Below are positions 32,255 through 40,503 of a DNA stretch of 64,000 nucleotides, one piece after another. The stretch covers positions 248,001 to 312,000 of the forward strand of contig OY970234.1 of NCBI GenBank assembly GCA_963714125.1, in the 5' to 3' direction. The position numbers and the translations under genes are program-made. Source of the DNA: CAWCAW01 sp963714125 (lineage in GTDB: Bacteria > Actinomycetota > Acidimicrobiia > Acidimicrobiales > UBA8190). The notes below the pieces were generated by a model. That model saw only the letters and a list, made by a program, of their open reading frames with translations, was not told the DNA's origin and did not search any database. Numbering within the stretch: the first letter of the stretch is position 1; every line of letters begins with the position of its first letter.

Positions 32255-32659
32255 TTAATCCGGCGCTTGACCCTCACCGATCACGATGGGTTCGCCAAAG
32301 AGGTCGTCGTAGTTGCGCAGCCGGCTGGCGAGCGCCCCCATGATGTCGAGCGCAAACGTGGGTGTCTCGTGTACGAGGAAGAGAAAGAGGTGCCGGTCGA
32401 TCTCGGCCAAGGTGGTGTCGGCTATCGCGACCGCACTGAGGTTGCGCGGGAGGTGATCGACGAGGGCCCGTTCACCGAACACGTCGTTGGGGCCGAGGGA
32501 GGCAACAACGACCGACCCCTTTCGGAGTTCCACGCCTCCCGACACGATGCCGTACATATGGGCCCCGACATCACCCTCGCGATAGACAGCCTCTCCGGCG
32601 AGAAATGTTCGTCGGACTTGAGCATTCAGAAACAGACCACCAGCTCGCACGGTAACCAT
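32255..32659 (-). CDS. Cyclic-nucleotide-binding domain protein
   Basis: The product (134 aa, MVTVRAGGLFLNAQ at 32659 after AGGGGGA) is a single cNMP-binding domain: FLAGEAVYREGDVGAHMYGIVSG, then VVVASLGPNDVFGERALVDHLPR, the phosphate-binding cassette with FGERALVDHLPRN. No DNA-binding or membrane domain is attached, so it is a stand-alone sensor. It starts five bases after the stop of the SnoaL-like gene at 32665-33105. Confidence 0.85.
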   Translation of the reverse strand: MVTVRAGGLFLNAQVRRTFLAGEAVYREGDVGAHMYGIVSGGVELRKGSVVVASLGPNDVFGERALVDHLPRNLSAVAIADTTLAEIDRHLFLFLVHETPTFALDIMGALASRLRNYDDLFGEPIVIGEGQAPD

Positions 32660-32664
32660 TCCCC

Positions 32665-33105
32665 CTAGTCTTCGGACCAGTTGGCCCGTACCCAGTCGAC
32701 TTGTGGAGGCAAGGCGACACCAAGCTGCGCCAGCCATCCGCCCAGGTCCCAAAAGTCCCTGTGTACCTTGATCTTGTTTCCTTCGGTGGAGCCGATCGAA
32801 GCCCCATGGATCTTCCAGGCCCGTCCTGAGGCCGGAAGGCCTTGTGCGATCGGCCCGTCATTGGTACCGACCATCTCCCACTCCGTGGCGTAGTTGTCGC
32901 CGCTTCTCATCGTCGTCACATACTTCACGGACAGGTCCGAGGAGTTGCGATGACCGAGATCCACCTGTTCCCCGATGGTGGCCCCGGTGAGGACTCGACC
33001 CCACGGCACGTCCTCGTAAATTCCATCATCGGCCATGACGCCAGCCAAGGCGTGGCCATCGTTGGTGTTCCAGGCGCTCAGCCACACGTCGAACAGGTCG
33101 GTCAC
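32665..33105 (-). CDS. SnoaL/NTF2-like protein
   Basis: The 146-residue product has the SnoaL-like pattern: FDVWLSAWNTNDGHALAGVM, then DDGIYEDVPWGRVLTG and WEMVGTNDGPIAQGLPASGR, as in polyketide-cyclase-like or nuclear-transport-factor-2-like folds. The enzymatic role is not certain; many members only bind ligands. It is cotranscribed with the cyclic-nucleotide-binding gene. Confidence 0.8.
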   Translation of the reverse strand: MTDLFDVWLSAWNTNDGHALAGVMADDGIYEDVPWGRVLTGATIGEQVDLGHRNSSDLSVKYVTTMRSGDNYATEWEMVGTNDGPIAQGLPASGRAWKIHGASIGSTEGNKIKVHRDFWDLGGWLAQLGVALPPQVDWVRANWSED

Positions 33106-33208
33106 CGGGGTCCACCTCCGAAGGTGCGTCGAGTGCGGATACTAGGGCGCTCCCCATTGCACCTCCTCGGGCCGCCGATCTCAAACGATCGGCTTAGCGC
33201 CCGAGCTC

Positions 33209-33670
33209 CTAGGAGTCATCCTCCGACACCGCACACAGGAGGCAGTCAGCACCGCAGGACCCGATATCGCGGTGCTTAGCGAACCACTCATCGCTGGACC
33301 CACAGGAAAGGCAGCTGGGCTCGGAGCACTCGACGCTGAGATCGGCGTGGACGATGGCACTCCCCGGGCAACTCACGGTTTCCCGTGCCATCCCCCCGGA
33401 CTCGGGGTCGCCCGTGGCACCCCGGTGGCACACCGTGCACAGGCTTCCGAGAAGCCCGCGGCAGTTCACGACAAAGCCGTGACGTCGTACGCCCTCGCCG
33501 ACGTTGCCACTGGGGAGGCAACCGGGTACGAAGCAGCTCGCGGTCCCATTGTCGTGAATGAGCAATGGCTGGCTACAGGGCCTGAGCACGTGTTCCTCGC
33601 CGTTCAGAAGGACCAGGTTGAGCCCGTTGACCGCCCGCCTGGCCCTATGTAGTGTCCTTAGAGACACCAA
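33209..33670 (-). CDS. Cys-rich hypothetical protein
   Basis: The frame codes a 153-residue product with about a dozen Cys, including CTVCH, CSEPSCLSCG and CGADCLLC, which could bind zinc or an iron-sulfur cluster. The start is uncertain: the GTG at 33667 falls inside an inverted repeat upstream of the tetR gene. A competing 126-codon frame on the plus strand overlaps it, but the Cys clustering makes this strand more credible. No family is recognised. Confidence 0.45.
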   Translation of the reverse strand: MVSLRTLHRARRAVNGLNLVLLNGEEHVLRPCSQPLLIHDNGTASCFVPGCLPSGNVGEGVRRHGFVVNCRGLLGSLCTVCHRGATGDPESGGMARETVSCPGSAIVHADLSVECSEPSCLSCGSSDEWFAKHRDIGSCGADCLLCAVSEDDS

Positions 33671-33720
33671 GCAATGTCTAGGGTGACATTGATAAGTGTC
33701 TCATTTGGCACTCTAGAGTG
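33652..33720. promoter_or_regulatory. Cluster of inverted repeats upstream of tetR
   Basis: Three inverted repeats lie within 70 bp: GTGTC-N6-GACAC (33652-33667), TGTC-N6-GACA (33675-33688) and CACTCTAGAGTG (33709-33720). They share GTGTC/GACAC-type half-sites and lie between the divergent Cys-rich and tetR genes, where a TetR dimer would autoregulate. Confidence 0.6.
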
Positions 33721-33756
33721 TCAAGCCTTCGATGGATCGGGCGACGGGGGGTTCGA

Positions 33757-34374
33757 ATGGTGACCCGAGACGACGGTGACGCTCCCCGGGGTCGGCCCAC
33801 GTTGGGGGAGGAGACGCGGGCCGTGGTGCAGGCTCGCATCGTCGACGGGGCTGTGACGGCCCTGGCGGCGGGTGGGTTCGATGCCACCATCGAAGAGATC
33901 GCCTCCGCCGCCGGTGTCAGCCGGCGCACGGTGTTCCGGCACTTCGCCACCCACAACGAGGTCATGGCCGCCGCCATGAACGAGATGCTCGTTCGCTACG
34001 ACGACCTGATGCCCGGGCCACCGGCCCCAGACGTTGACTTGGAAGCCTGGCTCGAACAGACGGCCGCCACCTTGCACGAGCTCAATGCCCGACTGATGGG
34101 AAGGGCCTTCTGGGACATTCACGTTGATCGCCCCGGTATCTCCCCGGCCGTACGAGACGCCCGACGGATGGGCTACGCCACGCAGATTTCGCACTACGCC
34201 TGGCATGCGGCCCAGGGGAAGGGCGATCCACCGGACTGGGTGGTCGACGCTTTTGAACTTCAACTGTCGGGCTTCGCCACCAACTGCTTGGCCCGCTATG
34301 ACGCCGAGAAGGCCGGCCAGGTAAGCGCATCGGTCCTCGGCGCCGTGCTTTCAGCCGCCCTAGCGGTGCAATAG
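33757..34374 (+). CDS. TetR-family transcriptional regulator
   Basis: The product (205 aa from ATG 33757) has a TetR helix-turn-helix (AAGGFDATIEEIASAAGVSR, then RTVFRHFATHNEVM) and a helical ligand-binding part. A GTG start at 33718 would run from inside the palindromic repeat and is less likely. It is divergent from the Cys-rich gene and 44 bp before the P-loop kinase, which may belong to the same regulated unit. Confidence 0.88.
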   Translation: MVTRDDGDAPRGRPTLGEETRAVVQARIVDGAVTALAAGGFDATIEEIASAAGVSRRTVFRHFATHNEVMAAAMNEMLVRYDDLMPGPPAPDVDLEAWLEQTAATLHELNARLMGRAFWDIHVDRPGISPAVRDARRMGYATQISHYAWHAAQGKGDPPDWVVDAFELQLSGFATNCLARYDAEKAGQVSASVLGAVLSAALAVQ

Positions 34375-34418
34375 AAACTCTTCGCGCTGTCGCATCCCAG
34401 CGGCGCCGAACAATCGCC

Positions 34419-34931
34419 ATGGCAAAACGAAATTATTTGGTGGAGGGCTTGTCCGGCACGGGCAAATCCTCGGTCTTCGAGGAACTGATCAGGCGCGGCC
34501 ACAAGGCCATCAGCACCGACCGTGCCTGGGCCTACTATGCCGACCCCGAGACGGGCCGCCCCGGTGGGCCGATACATCACGACAACTGGATGTGGGATCG
34601 CCACAAAGCTGTCCGTGAACTCGAAGACCAGGAACCAGAAGCCTTGTTCGTCTGCGGGAGTAGTCGCAATCGGAACGACTTTCTGCCCTATTTCACCAAA
34701 GTCTTCAACCTCCGGATCGACGATGACACCATGCGTCGTCGTCTCCAACAGCGCACCGCTGATGATTGGGAGCTTGGGCCCGATGACCGCTACGACGAGC
34801 TCCTGGCCATGATGATCGGACTCATGCTCGAGCTGAATCAGAGCGACGAGAAACCGGCCGGAGCGATAGATGTCGATGCCACCCAACCTCTTAATCAGGT
34901 GGTCGACGAGTTGCTGCGCTTGGCGAACTAA
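34419..34931 (+). CDS. P-loop nucleotide kinase-like protein
   Basis: The 170-residue product has Walker A GLSGTGKSS (residues 10-18), a STDRAW segment where the acceptor site of small-molecule kinases lies, VCGSSRNRNDF and a lid-like RRRLQQRTADDW. It resembles the adenylate/shikimate-kinase-like AAA_33 group that phosphorylates small molecules or tRNA-related substrates. The substrate cannot be read. Its stop overlaps the end of the convergent DUF2142 gene by four bases. Confidence 0.75.
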   Translation: MAKRNYLVEGLSGTGKSSVFEELIRRGHKAISTDRAWAYYADPETGRPGGPIHHDNWMWDRHKAVRELEDQEPEALFVCGSSRNRNDFLPYFTKVFNLRIDDDTMRRRLQQRTADDWELGPDDRYDELLAMMIGLMLELNQSDEKPAGAIDVDATQPLNQVVDELLRLAN

Positions 34932-36547
34932 GCAGCGTTCGTGGTCGTGGGCACGGCACGCGGGGTGCTCAGACTGAGTTGGCTTTCGTCAATTTCCTTG
35001 GCCACAGACCACAGCCAAAGCATGGTGGCCACGTCGATGGCGACGAAGAGGAGCACCAGGACCCAAAACGGGATGGGTGGGTTCCAGTAGCCAGCGACGT
35101 GGGCAAACGGATTCGACGGTCCGTCCTCTCCCACCATGTATCGGCGGAGAACCCAGACGAATGCCACCACGTTGGCCAGCGCAACAAAGAACGTCACAAT
35201 GCCGACGCCCCGCAACCACGCTCGGGTCGATACGGGAACCAACGTCGACCCGACGACAGCAACGCCCACGGCAATGGGAAGCGTGTACCGACCGTTGAAG
35301 AGATACCCCGAGGTGCGCGCCGTGGCCACGTTGTACAGGACGGGGGCGGCCACCGTTATGGCCGCCGTGGCGACCACAGCGCTCAGCGGGCGAACGCCGG
35401 TGCCACGTACCGATGCCAGCGCCATCACCGCCATGATTGCTAACCCCGCGTACCAAACCACTGTCGTGAAGAGCGGAACCGGAGCGTTGTTCCACCCGAG
35501 CACGCCGATCATTTCTCGAAGCAACGTGTTCGACTGGCCCAGAGTGGTCTTGGCAATGGTCACCAAAGACACACCGGCTTCGGTTTGGCCGGCGGGGAGA
35601 ACAATCGAAGAGTGCAGGGCCTCAATCGAGCCCACCGCCACCACGCCGACAATGGCGACAATCGCCGTCCACCAGCGCACGGCCCGGGAACGCCTCAGGG
35701 GCGCCCACATGCTCTGGCGAGAAGCCAACGCCAGTATCACGACGATCAACACCGCCCACACCGGCGACGAAGCCCGGGCCAAGAGCAACAGCGACAAGCA
35801 CACGCCGACAATGCAGACCAGCAGTACTGGTGGCTCTTCCCACTGCCCCCTTACGAGAACCATGCCGGTAACCCACACGCTGATGGCCGACGCGATCTCG
35901 AAGCCATTCGGGTTGATCACCGCCATGAGGTACACGGCCGAGGGCGTCAGTGCCAGAGCCAATCCTCCTACGATCATCGGGGTCGTCGACCAGCGTCGAA
36001 CGGCGTACAGCGCCAAGGCGATCAGCAGTCCGCTCAACAAAACGCTGAGCAAGCGCATGACGTAGATGACACCCGACGACGTCCACAGCAGAGTCGGACT
36101 TCCGACAAAGAGGTAGTAGAGCGGGGGGTACCTCCCCGTGTACGTCGTGGCCGTCGCAATGGCTCCGCCGGACTGGGCGGGCAGGCCGCAGGGGGCGTCC
36201 GCGTTTGTGAGGCTCTTGCACTGGGCCGGCGGGAGCTGGCAATTGGCCGGCCCCGTACTCAGCTCGAGGCAGAGCGATTCACTCTGCATGTCGGCAAACG
36301 TAAGGGGAAGCCGGACGCTCTGAATCGCCTGTGGCTCCTTGGGAACCTCCGGCTTGATGACGTGGCCGCGCACATCGGCGGCGGCGGTGATGATGTGCGA
36401 CGGCTCATCGGGCCCGGCCAGCAGCGGCGTCGCCAACGCCCACGCGGCGCCCTGTGCGCATACCAGGAGCAAAGGAACGAGAAACACGGCGGCCCTGGTT
36501 CCAAAGACTCGTCGCCAAAGGCTCGAGGGCCCCTTGAGCACCGTCAC
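34928..36547 (-). CDS. DUF2142-type membrane protein
   Basis: The product (539 aa from GTG 36547, VTVLKGPSSLWRRVF) has about 12 membrane helices and, after the first, the PLLAGPDEPSHIITAAADVRG segment with the acidic-His pattern of DUF2142 proteins, followed by a loop carrying GRYPPLYYLFVG. These proteins resemble GT-C glycosyltransferases that use lipid-linked sugars in wall polysaccharide assembly. The role here is inferred. The frame continues to 36727 but that part overlaps the next, divergent gene. Confidence 0.8.
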   Translation of the reverse strand: MTVLKGPSSLWRRVFGTRAAVFLVPLLLVCAQGAAWALATPLLAGPDEPSHIITAAADVRGHVIKPEVPKEPQAIQSVRLPLTFADMQSESLCLELSTGPANCQLPPAQCKSLTNADAPCGLPAQSGGAIATATTYTGRYPPLYYLFVGSPTLLWTSSGVIYVMRLLSVLLSGLLIALALYAVRRWSTTPMIVGGLALALTPSAVYLMAVINPNGFEIASAISVWVTGMVLVRGQWEEPPVLLVCIVGVCLSLLLLARASSPVWAVLIVVILALASRQSMWAPLRRSRAVRWWTAIVAIVGVVAVGSIEALHSSIVLPAGQTEAGVSLVTIAKTTLGQSNTLLREMIGVLGWNNAPVPLFTTVVWYAGLAIMAVMALASVRGTGVRPLSAVVATAAITVAAPVLYNVATARTSGYLFNGRYTLPIAVGVAVVGSTLVPVSTRAWLRGVGIVTFFVALANVVAFVWVLRRYMVGEDGPSNPFAHVAGYWNPPIPFWVLVLLFVAIDVATMLWLWSVAKEIDESQLSLSTPRAVPTTTNAA

Positions 36548-36571
36548 ACGCCAAGAGTACGTTGCGGATCT

Positions 36572-37324
36572 ATGAGATTCGTGAAGGGTCCGACGTTGCC
36601 CGGTGCGTGGCTCGCCGACGTCGACCTTGCCAACGCGCATCTGCACAGCCCGGTGTTCGAGGGCGCCAAAATCACCGATGGAGATTTCTGGGATGCCAAC
36701 ATCTCCGGGCGTATCGAGGGACTCCACATCAACGGAGTCGAGATAGCCCCGCTTGTCGAGGCTGAGCTCAACCGTCGATTCCCCGGCCGCGCCACGTTAC
36801 GCGCCACCGATCCACAAGGCCTGGCTGAGGCATGGGCCATGATCGAAAGGCTGTGGGATGAAACCGTGGCACGGGCCCACCTGCTCCCCGAGGCGATGCT
36901 TCACGAACAGGTCGACGCCGAATGGAGTTTTGTGGAGACCCTCCGTCACCTGATTCTGGCCACCGACATCTGGCTGGGACGCATGGTCCGCCACGAGTCA
37001 TTCCCGTACCACCCCTGGGGACTGGCCGGCTCCTGGCTGGCCGATCCGCGCACCCTCGGACTCGATCCAGACGCAACGCCACCGTGTGCCGCCGTGCTCG
37101 AAGTGCGCCGGGCCCGTATGGACACGGTGAGCGAGACCATCAACGCACTTACGCCCGACGAACTCGCCCGCGTCTGCATCCCCCCGGACCCGCCTGGGCA
37201 CCCCGGGGAGCCCCACTCCGTGCTCCACTGCCTCGGCGTCATCCTCAACGAGGAATGGGAACACAACCAGTACGCCAACCGCGACCTCGGAGTCCTCGAA
37301 GCCGGCGGACAAGGGCGGGGCTGA
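36572..37324 (+). CDS. DinB-like protein with pentapeptide-like N terminus
   Basis: The 250-residue product starts MRFVKGPTLPG; its first 50 residues read like pentapeptide repeats (LADVDLANAHLHSPVFEGAK). Then NGVEIAPLVEAELNRR leads to a DinB-type helical domain with conserved His residues for metal binding (AEWSFVETLRHLILATDIW and NEEWEHNQYANRDL). The family is common in actinobacteria and thought to be a metal-dependent thiol-transferase-like group. An in-frame stretch back to 35585 is antisense to DUF2142 and is excluded. Confidence 0.78.
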   Translation: MRFVKGPTLPGAWLADVDLANAHLHSPVFEGAKITDGDFWDANISGRIEGLHINGVEIAPLVEAELNRRFPGRATLRATDPQGLAEAWAMIERLWDETVARAHLLPEAMLHEQVDAEWSFVETLRHLILATDIWLGRMVRHESFPYHPWGLAGSWLADPRTLGLDPDATPPCAAVLEVRRARMDTVSETINALTPDELARVCIPPDPPGHPGEPHSVLHCLGVILNEEWEHNQYANRDLGVLEAGGQGRG

Positions 37325-37406
37325 ACGGGCCCGAGGGACCCGAGCGCCCTTCTGATTGGTGGGTGTTCAACTAGCCTTCGGTCTCGAACTCTGCACGGGA
37401 GCAGGC

Positions 37407-37655
37407 ATGTCCGACACCGTCGACATTTTGGTTCTCGACCTTCTGGAATGGCTGGGTCCCGAGCCTCGGCCCTACATCGAAGTGCTCGACGCATGGCGCA
37501 CGTCGTGTCCACGTCTGCCCGTGTGGGAGGACGCCAACGACCATGGGTTCGTGGCCTGCCATCACGACTCCGGGCACGGGCGACTCGTCTCGGTCACGGC
37601 CGCCGGCCGGGAACACCTGCTTGAGTTTCGTCCGACCCGCGCCGTCGCGTCGTAA
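37407..37655 (+). CDS. Conserved hypothetical protein (82 aa)
   Basis: The 82-residue product starts MSDTVDILVLDLLEWLGPEP and carries the RTSCPRLPVWEDANDHGFV pattern of a small actinobacterial family that is often misnamed as a dehydrogenase but lacks any dehydrogenase domain. An earlier start at 37356 would add 17 unlikely residues. It ends four bases before the next gene and may be translated with it. Confidence 0.75.
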   Translation: MSDTVDILVLDLLEWLGPEPRPYIEVLDAWRTSCPRLPVWEDANDHGFVACHHDSGHGRLVSVTAAGREHLLEFRPTRAVAS

Positions 37656-37658
37656 TTC

Positions 37659-39032
37659 GTGGCCGACGTCAGGCTCGACGAGCTCACGAGCGAGGGTGCA
37701 CCTTTCGTAGCCGGGACCACCTTTGACCTGGCCGACGTCGGGTACGTCCAAGGCGAGTACTCGTGCTCGGGAACGGCCCACGCCTTCACTCGCGCATCGT
37801 CGGGAGTAGCTCCTGACGAAGAGGCTGACTTCTCGACCAGGTTGCTCGTGTACCGGCCCGCCCGTGATGCCGACTTCGACGGCACCGTGTGGGTCGAATG
37901 GCTCAACGTCACCAGCGGCTTCGACGCGGCGACGTCATGGCTCATCGCCCATCGAGAGATGGTTCGCCGGGGCGCGGCCTGGGTCGGCGTCTCGGCCCAG
38001 CACATCGGCGTGATGGGTGGATCGAGCATCATGGGCTTTGACAGCGCCGGCCTCATCGGTATCGATGCCGCCCGTTACGGTCGCCTCCAGCACCCCGGCG
38101 ACCGCTTCTCCTATGACATCTATGCGCAGGTGAGCGCGGCGGTACTCCAAGGGGGCGGCACCATCCTCGACACGTTGCTTGTCGAGCGCGTGATCGGTGT
38201 CGGCGAGTCACAGTCGGCCGCCCGCCTCACCACGTATGTCAAGGATGTCGATCCGGTGCTCCAGGTCCACGACGGCTTTCTTTTGCTGGCTCGGGGAGGT
38301 TCAGCACCAGCGTTGGTCGGCGACAGCGATGTGCAGTCCTCGATGCGCGGCGAGCCCGTGCTCTTCGACCCGCCGCGGGTGCCGCGTGTCCCCACGTTGT
38401 GCGTCGAGTCCGAAACTGACCTGATCGAGCTCAGCTATCTGACAGCGCGTCAGGACGATACCGACAGCTTGGTGACCTGGGAGATGGCGGGCACCGCCCA
38501 TGCTGATGTGTACACATTCGCAGCGGGCTTCGGGGACGACGGAATGCGTCCCATCAAGGAACTCGCCGCGGCCTGGAGGCCAACCGCCGAACTCTTCGGC
38601 ATGCCTTTGGACCTGCCCATGAACGCGGGGCCGAAGCACTATGTCGTCAGTGCGGCCGCCTCTGCCTTGGACCATTGGGTCCGGCACGGCTCGCCGCCTG
38701 CGCAATCGGCCCGCCTGGCCGTGCGCGACGGTGTGCTGCTTACCGACGATCATGGCAACGTCCTGGGAGGTGTGCGCACCCCCCATGTCGATGTGCCCGT
38801 GGCTCGGCTCTCGGGACTCGGAAACAGCGGGCACCCCACACCGCTCATTGCATCGCTGTGCGGTACCACCGTGGCCTTCGACGACGCCACGCTTGGATCG
38901 CTCTACCAATCACGAGCCGATTACCTCGACCGCTTTACGGCGGCGGCGGCGCGTTCGGTGGCGGCGGGGTTCCTCCTGGCTGACGACGTGGCCGAGATCG
39001 TCGCCATCGCCGAGATCAATTCACCGCTGTAA
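37659..39032 (+). CDS. Alpha/beta-hydrolase domain-containing protein
   Basis: The 457-residue product matches the large alpha/beta-hydrolase domain family of actinobacteria (Abhydrolase_10-like): a VWVEWLNVTSGFDAA N-terminal motif, GVGESQSA with nucleophile Ser184, and a later AHADVYTF with a possible catalytic His. Members hydrolyse esters or lactones, but the substrate is unknown. The start is GTG or equivalent at 37659. It lies next to the oxidative gene set at 40-45 kb, which may process lipids. Confidence 0.82.
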   Translation: MADVRLDELTSEGAPFVAGTTFDLADVGYVQGEYSCSGTAHAFTRASSGVAPDEEADFSTRLLVYRPARDADFDGTVWVEWLNVTSGFDAATSWLIAHREMVRRGAAWVGVSAQHIGVMGGSSIMGFDSAGLIGIDAARYGRLQHPGDRFSYDIYAQVSAAVLQGGGTILDTLLVERVIGVGESQSAARLTTYVKDVDPVLQVHDGFLLLARGGSAPALVGDSDVQSSMRGEPVLFDPPRVPRVPTLCVESETDLIELSYLTARQDDTDSLVTWEMAGTAHADVYTFAAGFGDDGMRPIKELAAAWRPTAELFGMPLDLPMNAGPKHYVVSAAASALDHWVRHGSPPAQSARLAVRDGVLLTDDHGNVLGGVRTPHVDVPVARLSGLGNSGHPTPLIASLCGTTVAFDDATLGSLYQSRADYLDRFTAAAARSVAAGFLLADDVAEIVAIAEINSPL

Positions 39033-39076
39033 TCAGCCCGCGAACGCGCTCCGCCTGAATCACACCAGCGTGCCGC

Positions 39077-40324
39077 TCACAGATCGTTCAGGCAGGTATT
39101 CCCATCGCTGGCACTGGCGGTCATGTCGGGGCAGATGGCGTAGCGCCATGTGGCACCCGTCAGCACCGCGCCCGTGAAGTTGGCCCCGCCCAGGTTCGCA
39201 GCGCGGAAATGCGCATTGGTGAGATCTGCGCCGGCCGCGTCGGTATCGACGAGGGTGGCGTGGTCGAAGAGGACGCCGGTGAGGTTGGCCCCGGTGACAT
39301 TGGCACGGGTGAGATTGGCCCCGGTGAGATGGGAGTGTTCCACGTCGGCCCCGGCCAGATCAGCGCCCACAAGATCAGCCCCGACGAAGTACGCCTGCTT
39401 GGGGCGGGCATTGACGAGGTCAGCGCCGGCCAGATCGGCATTGGTGAGATATGCACCGCGCAGGTGCACCCCGGCCAGGTCGGCACCGGCGAGATCGGCG
39501 TACTCGAGATCGGCTCCGGGACCGACTAAGTAGCCAGCGACTTGGGTCCAGTAGTCCGGCAACGAGCCCAGGGCGCCGGCGTCTCCTCCCGACGACGTGT
39601 CGTAAAGAATGGCGTGCACAAGGGTGGTGTTGGTCAGGTTGGCGTCTTTGAGGCGTGCCCCGGTCAGATTGGCGAAGCTGAGGTCCGCATTCGTCAGGTC
39701 CGCACCACTGAGATTGCCGTTCCTCAGTCGCGTGGCGGTCAGGTTCCCTCCGGCCAGATCAGCGTCCTTGAGGAAGGCGGCGACGAGGTCGTCCCCGGCC
39801 AGATTGCTACCGGCCAGGTCGGCACCCTCAAGGTTGGCAGCGGGGCCCAGGAGATAGCCATTGACCAGCAGCCAATGCGAAGGCAGCGAAGCCGGCGAAC
39901 CGAAGAGCGAGCCCGAAGACCCATCAAAGAGACGGGCGCCCGACAACTCCGCCCCGGTGAGGTTGGCCCCACCGAGACTGACACTCGTCAGGTTGGCTCC
40001 CGTGAGATTGGCGTCGGTGAAGTTGGTGCCGCTGAGATCGGCGTATTCGAGCCGAGCGCCGATCAACGTGGCACCGGTGAGATCAGCCCCGCTCAGGTCG
40101 ATCGCCCTGAGATTGGCCCCGCTGAGATCCGCTCCTCTCAAGTCGCATCCCGACAGATCGGCGTGAGGACCTGGCACGCAGCTCGCCAACGCGCCTGCCG
40201 GCGCGCCGTACGCAACGGCACCTAGCGCGACAACCACGCAGAGCACGAACCCTGCCACGTCGAAACGAACCTTCCTGTGGCGCGCCGTGTGGCCGCGAAA
40301 AGCTATGAGGTTGTTGGCAATCAT
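39077..40324 (-). CDS. Secreted pentapeptide-repeat protein
   Basis: The 415-residue product starts MIANNLIAFRGHTARHRKVR (after GGAGGTAGAG) and has a signal-like helix at about residues 23-45 ending GALASCVPG. The rest is pentapeptide repeats of the A(D/N)LxG type (for example ANLTGANLTSVSLGGANLTG), forming a right-handed beta helix. Two non-repeat inserts with SLPSHWLLVNGYLLGP and LPDYWTQVAGYLVGP interrupt the helix at regular spacing. The longer frame to 40627 is not supported. Binding partner unknown; some such proteins mimic DNA. Confidence 0.85.
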   Translation of the reverse strand: MIANNLIAFRGHTARHRKVRFDVAGFVLCVVVALGAVAYGAPAGALASCVPGPHADLSGCDLRGADLSGANLRAIDLSGADLTGATLIGARLEYADLSGTNFTDANLTGANLTSVSLGGANLTGAELSGARLFDGSSGSLFGSPASLPSHWLLVNGYLLGPAANLEGADLAGSNLAGDDLVAAFLKDADLAGGNLTATRLRNGNLSGADLTNADLSFANLTGARLKDANLTNTTLVHAILYDTSSGGDAGALGSLPDYWTQVAGYLVGPGADLEYADLAGADLAGVHLRGAYLTNADLAGADLVNARPKQAYFVGADLVGADLAGADVEHSHLTGANLTRANVTGANLTGVLFDHATLVDTDAAGADLTNAHFRAANLGGANFTGAVLTGATWRYAICPDMTASASDGNTCLNDL

Positions 40325-40503
40325 CTCTCTACCTCCGTTGCCGAAACGGCCACATGAGTGGAATGGAGGAGGCGGACAAATCCATGGTCTTGCAACCGTG
40401 ATCCGTCGTACGCCCCTGACCACATCAAGGCATACCCAGATCTCAGCGCCACAAAACGCCTTGCCGTGAGCGCCTTTGCGTTCTGGTCGGTAGATTTCGT
40501 GTT

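Noticed and set aside
35585..36571. Long plus-strand open frame leading into the DinB-like gene
   Set aside because: It is antisense to the DUF2142 membrane protein, has Arg/Gly/Gln-rich shadow composition, and the DinB homology begins only at 36572.
39147..40175. Repetitive DNA considered as a non-coding repeat array
   Set aside because: It is explained by pentapeptide-repeat codons in one long frame.
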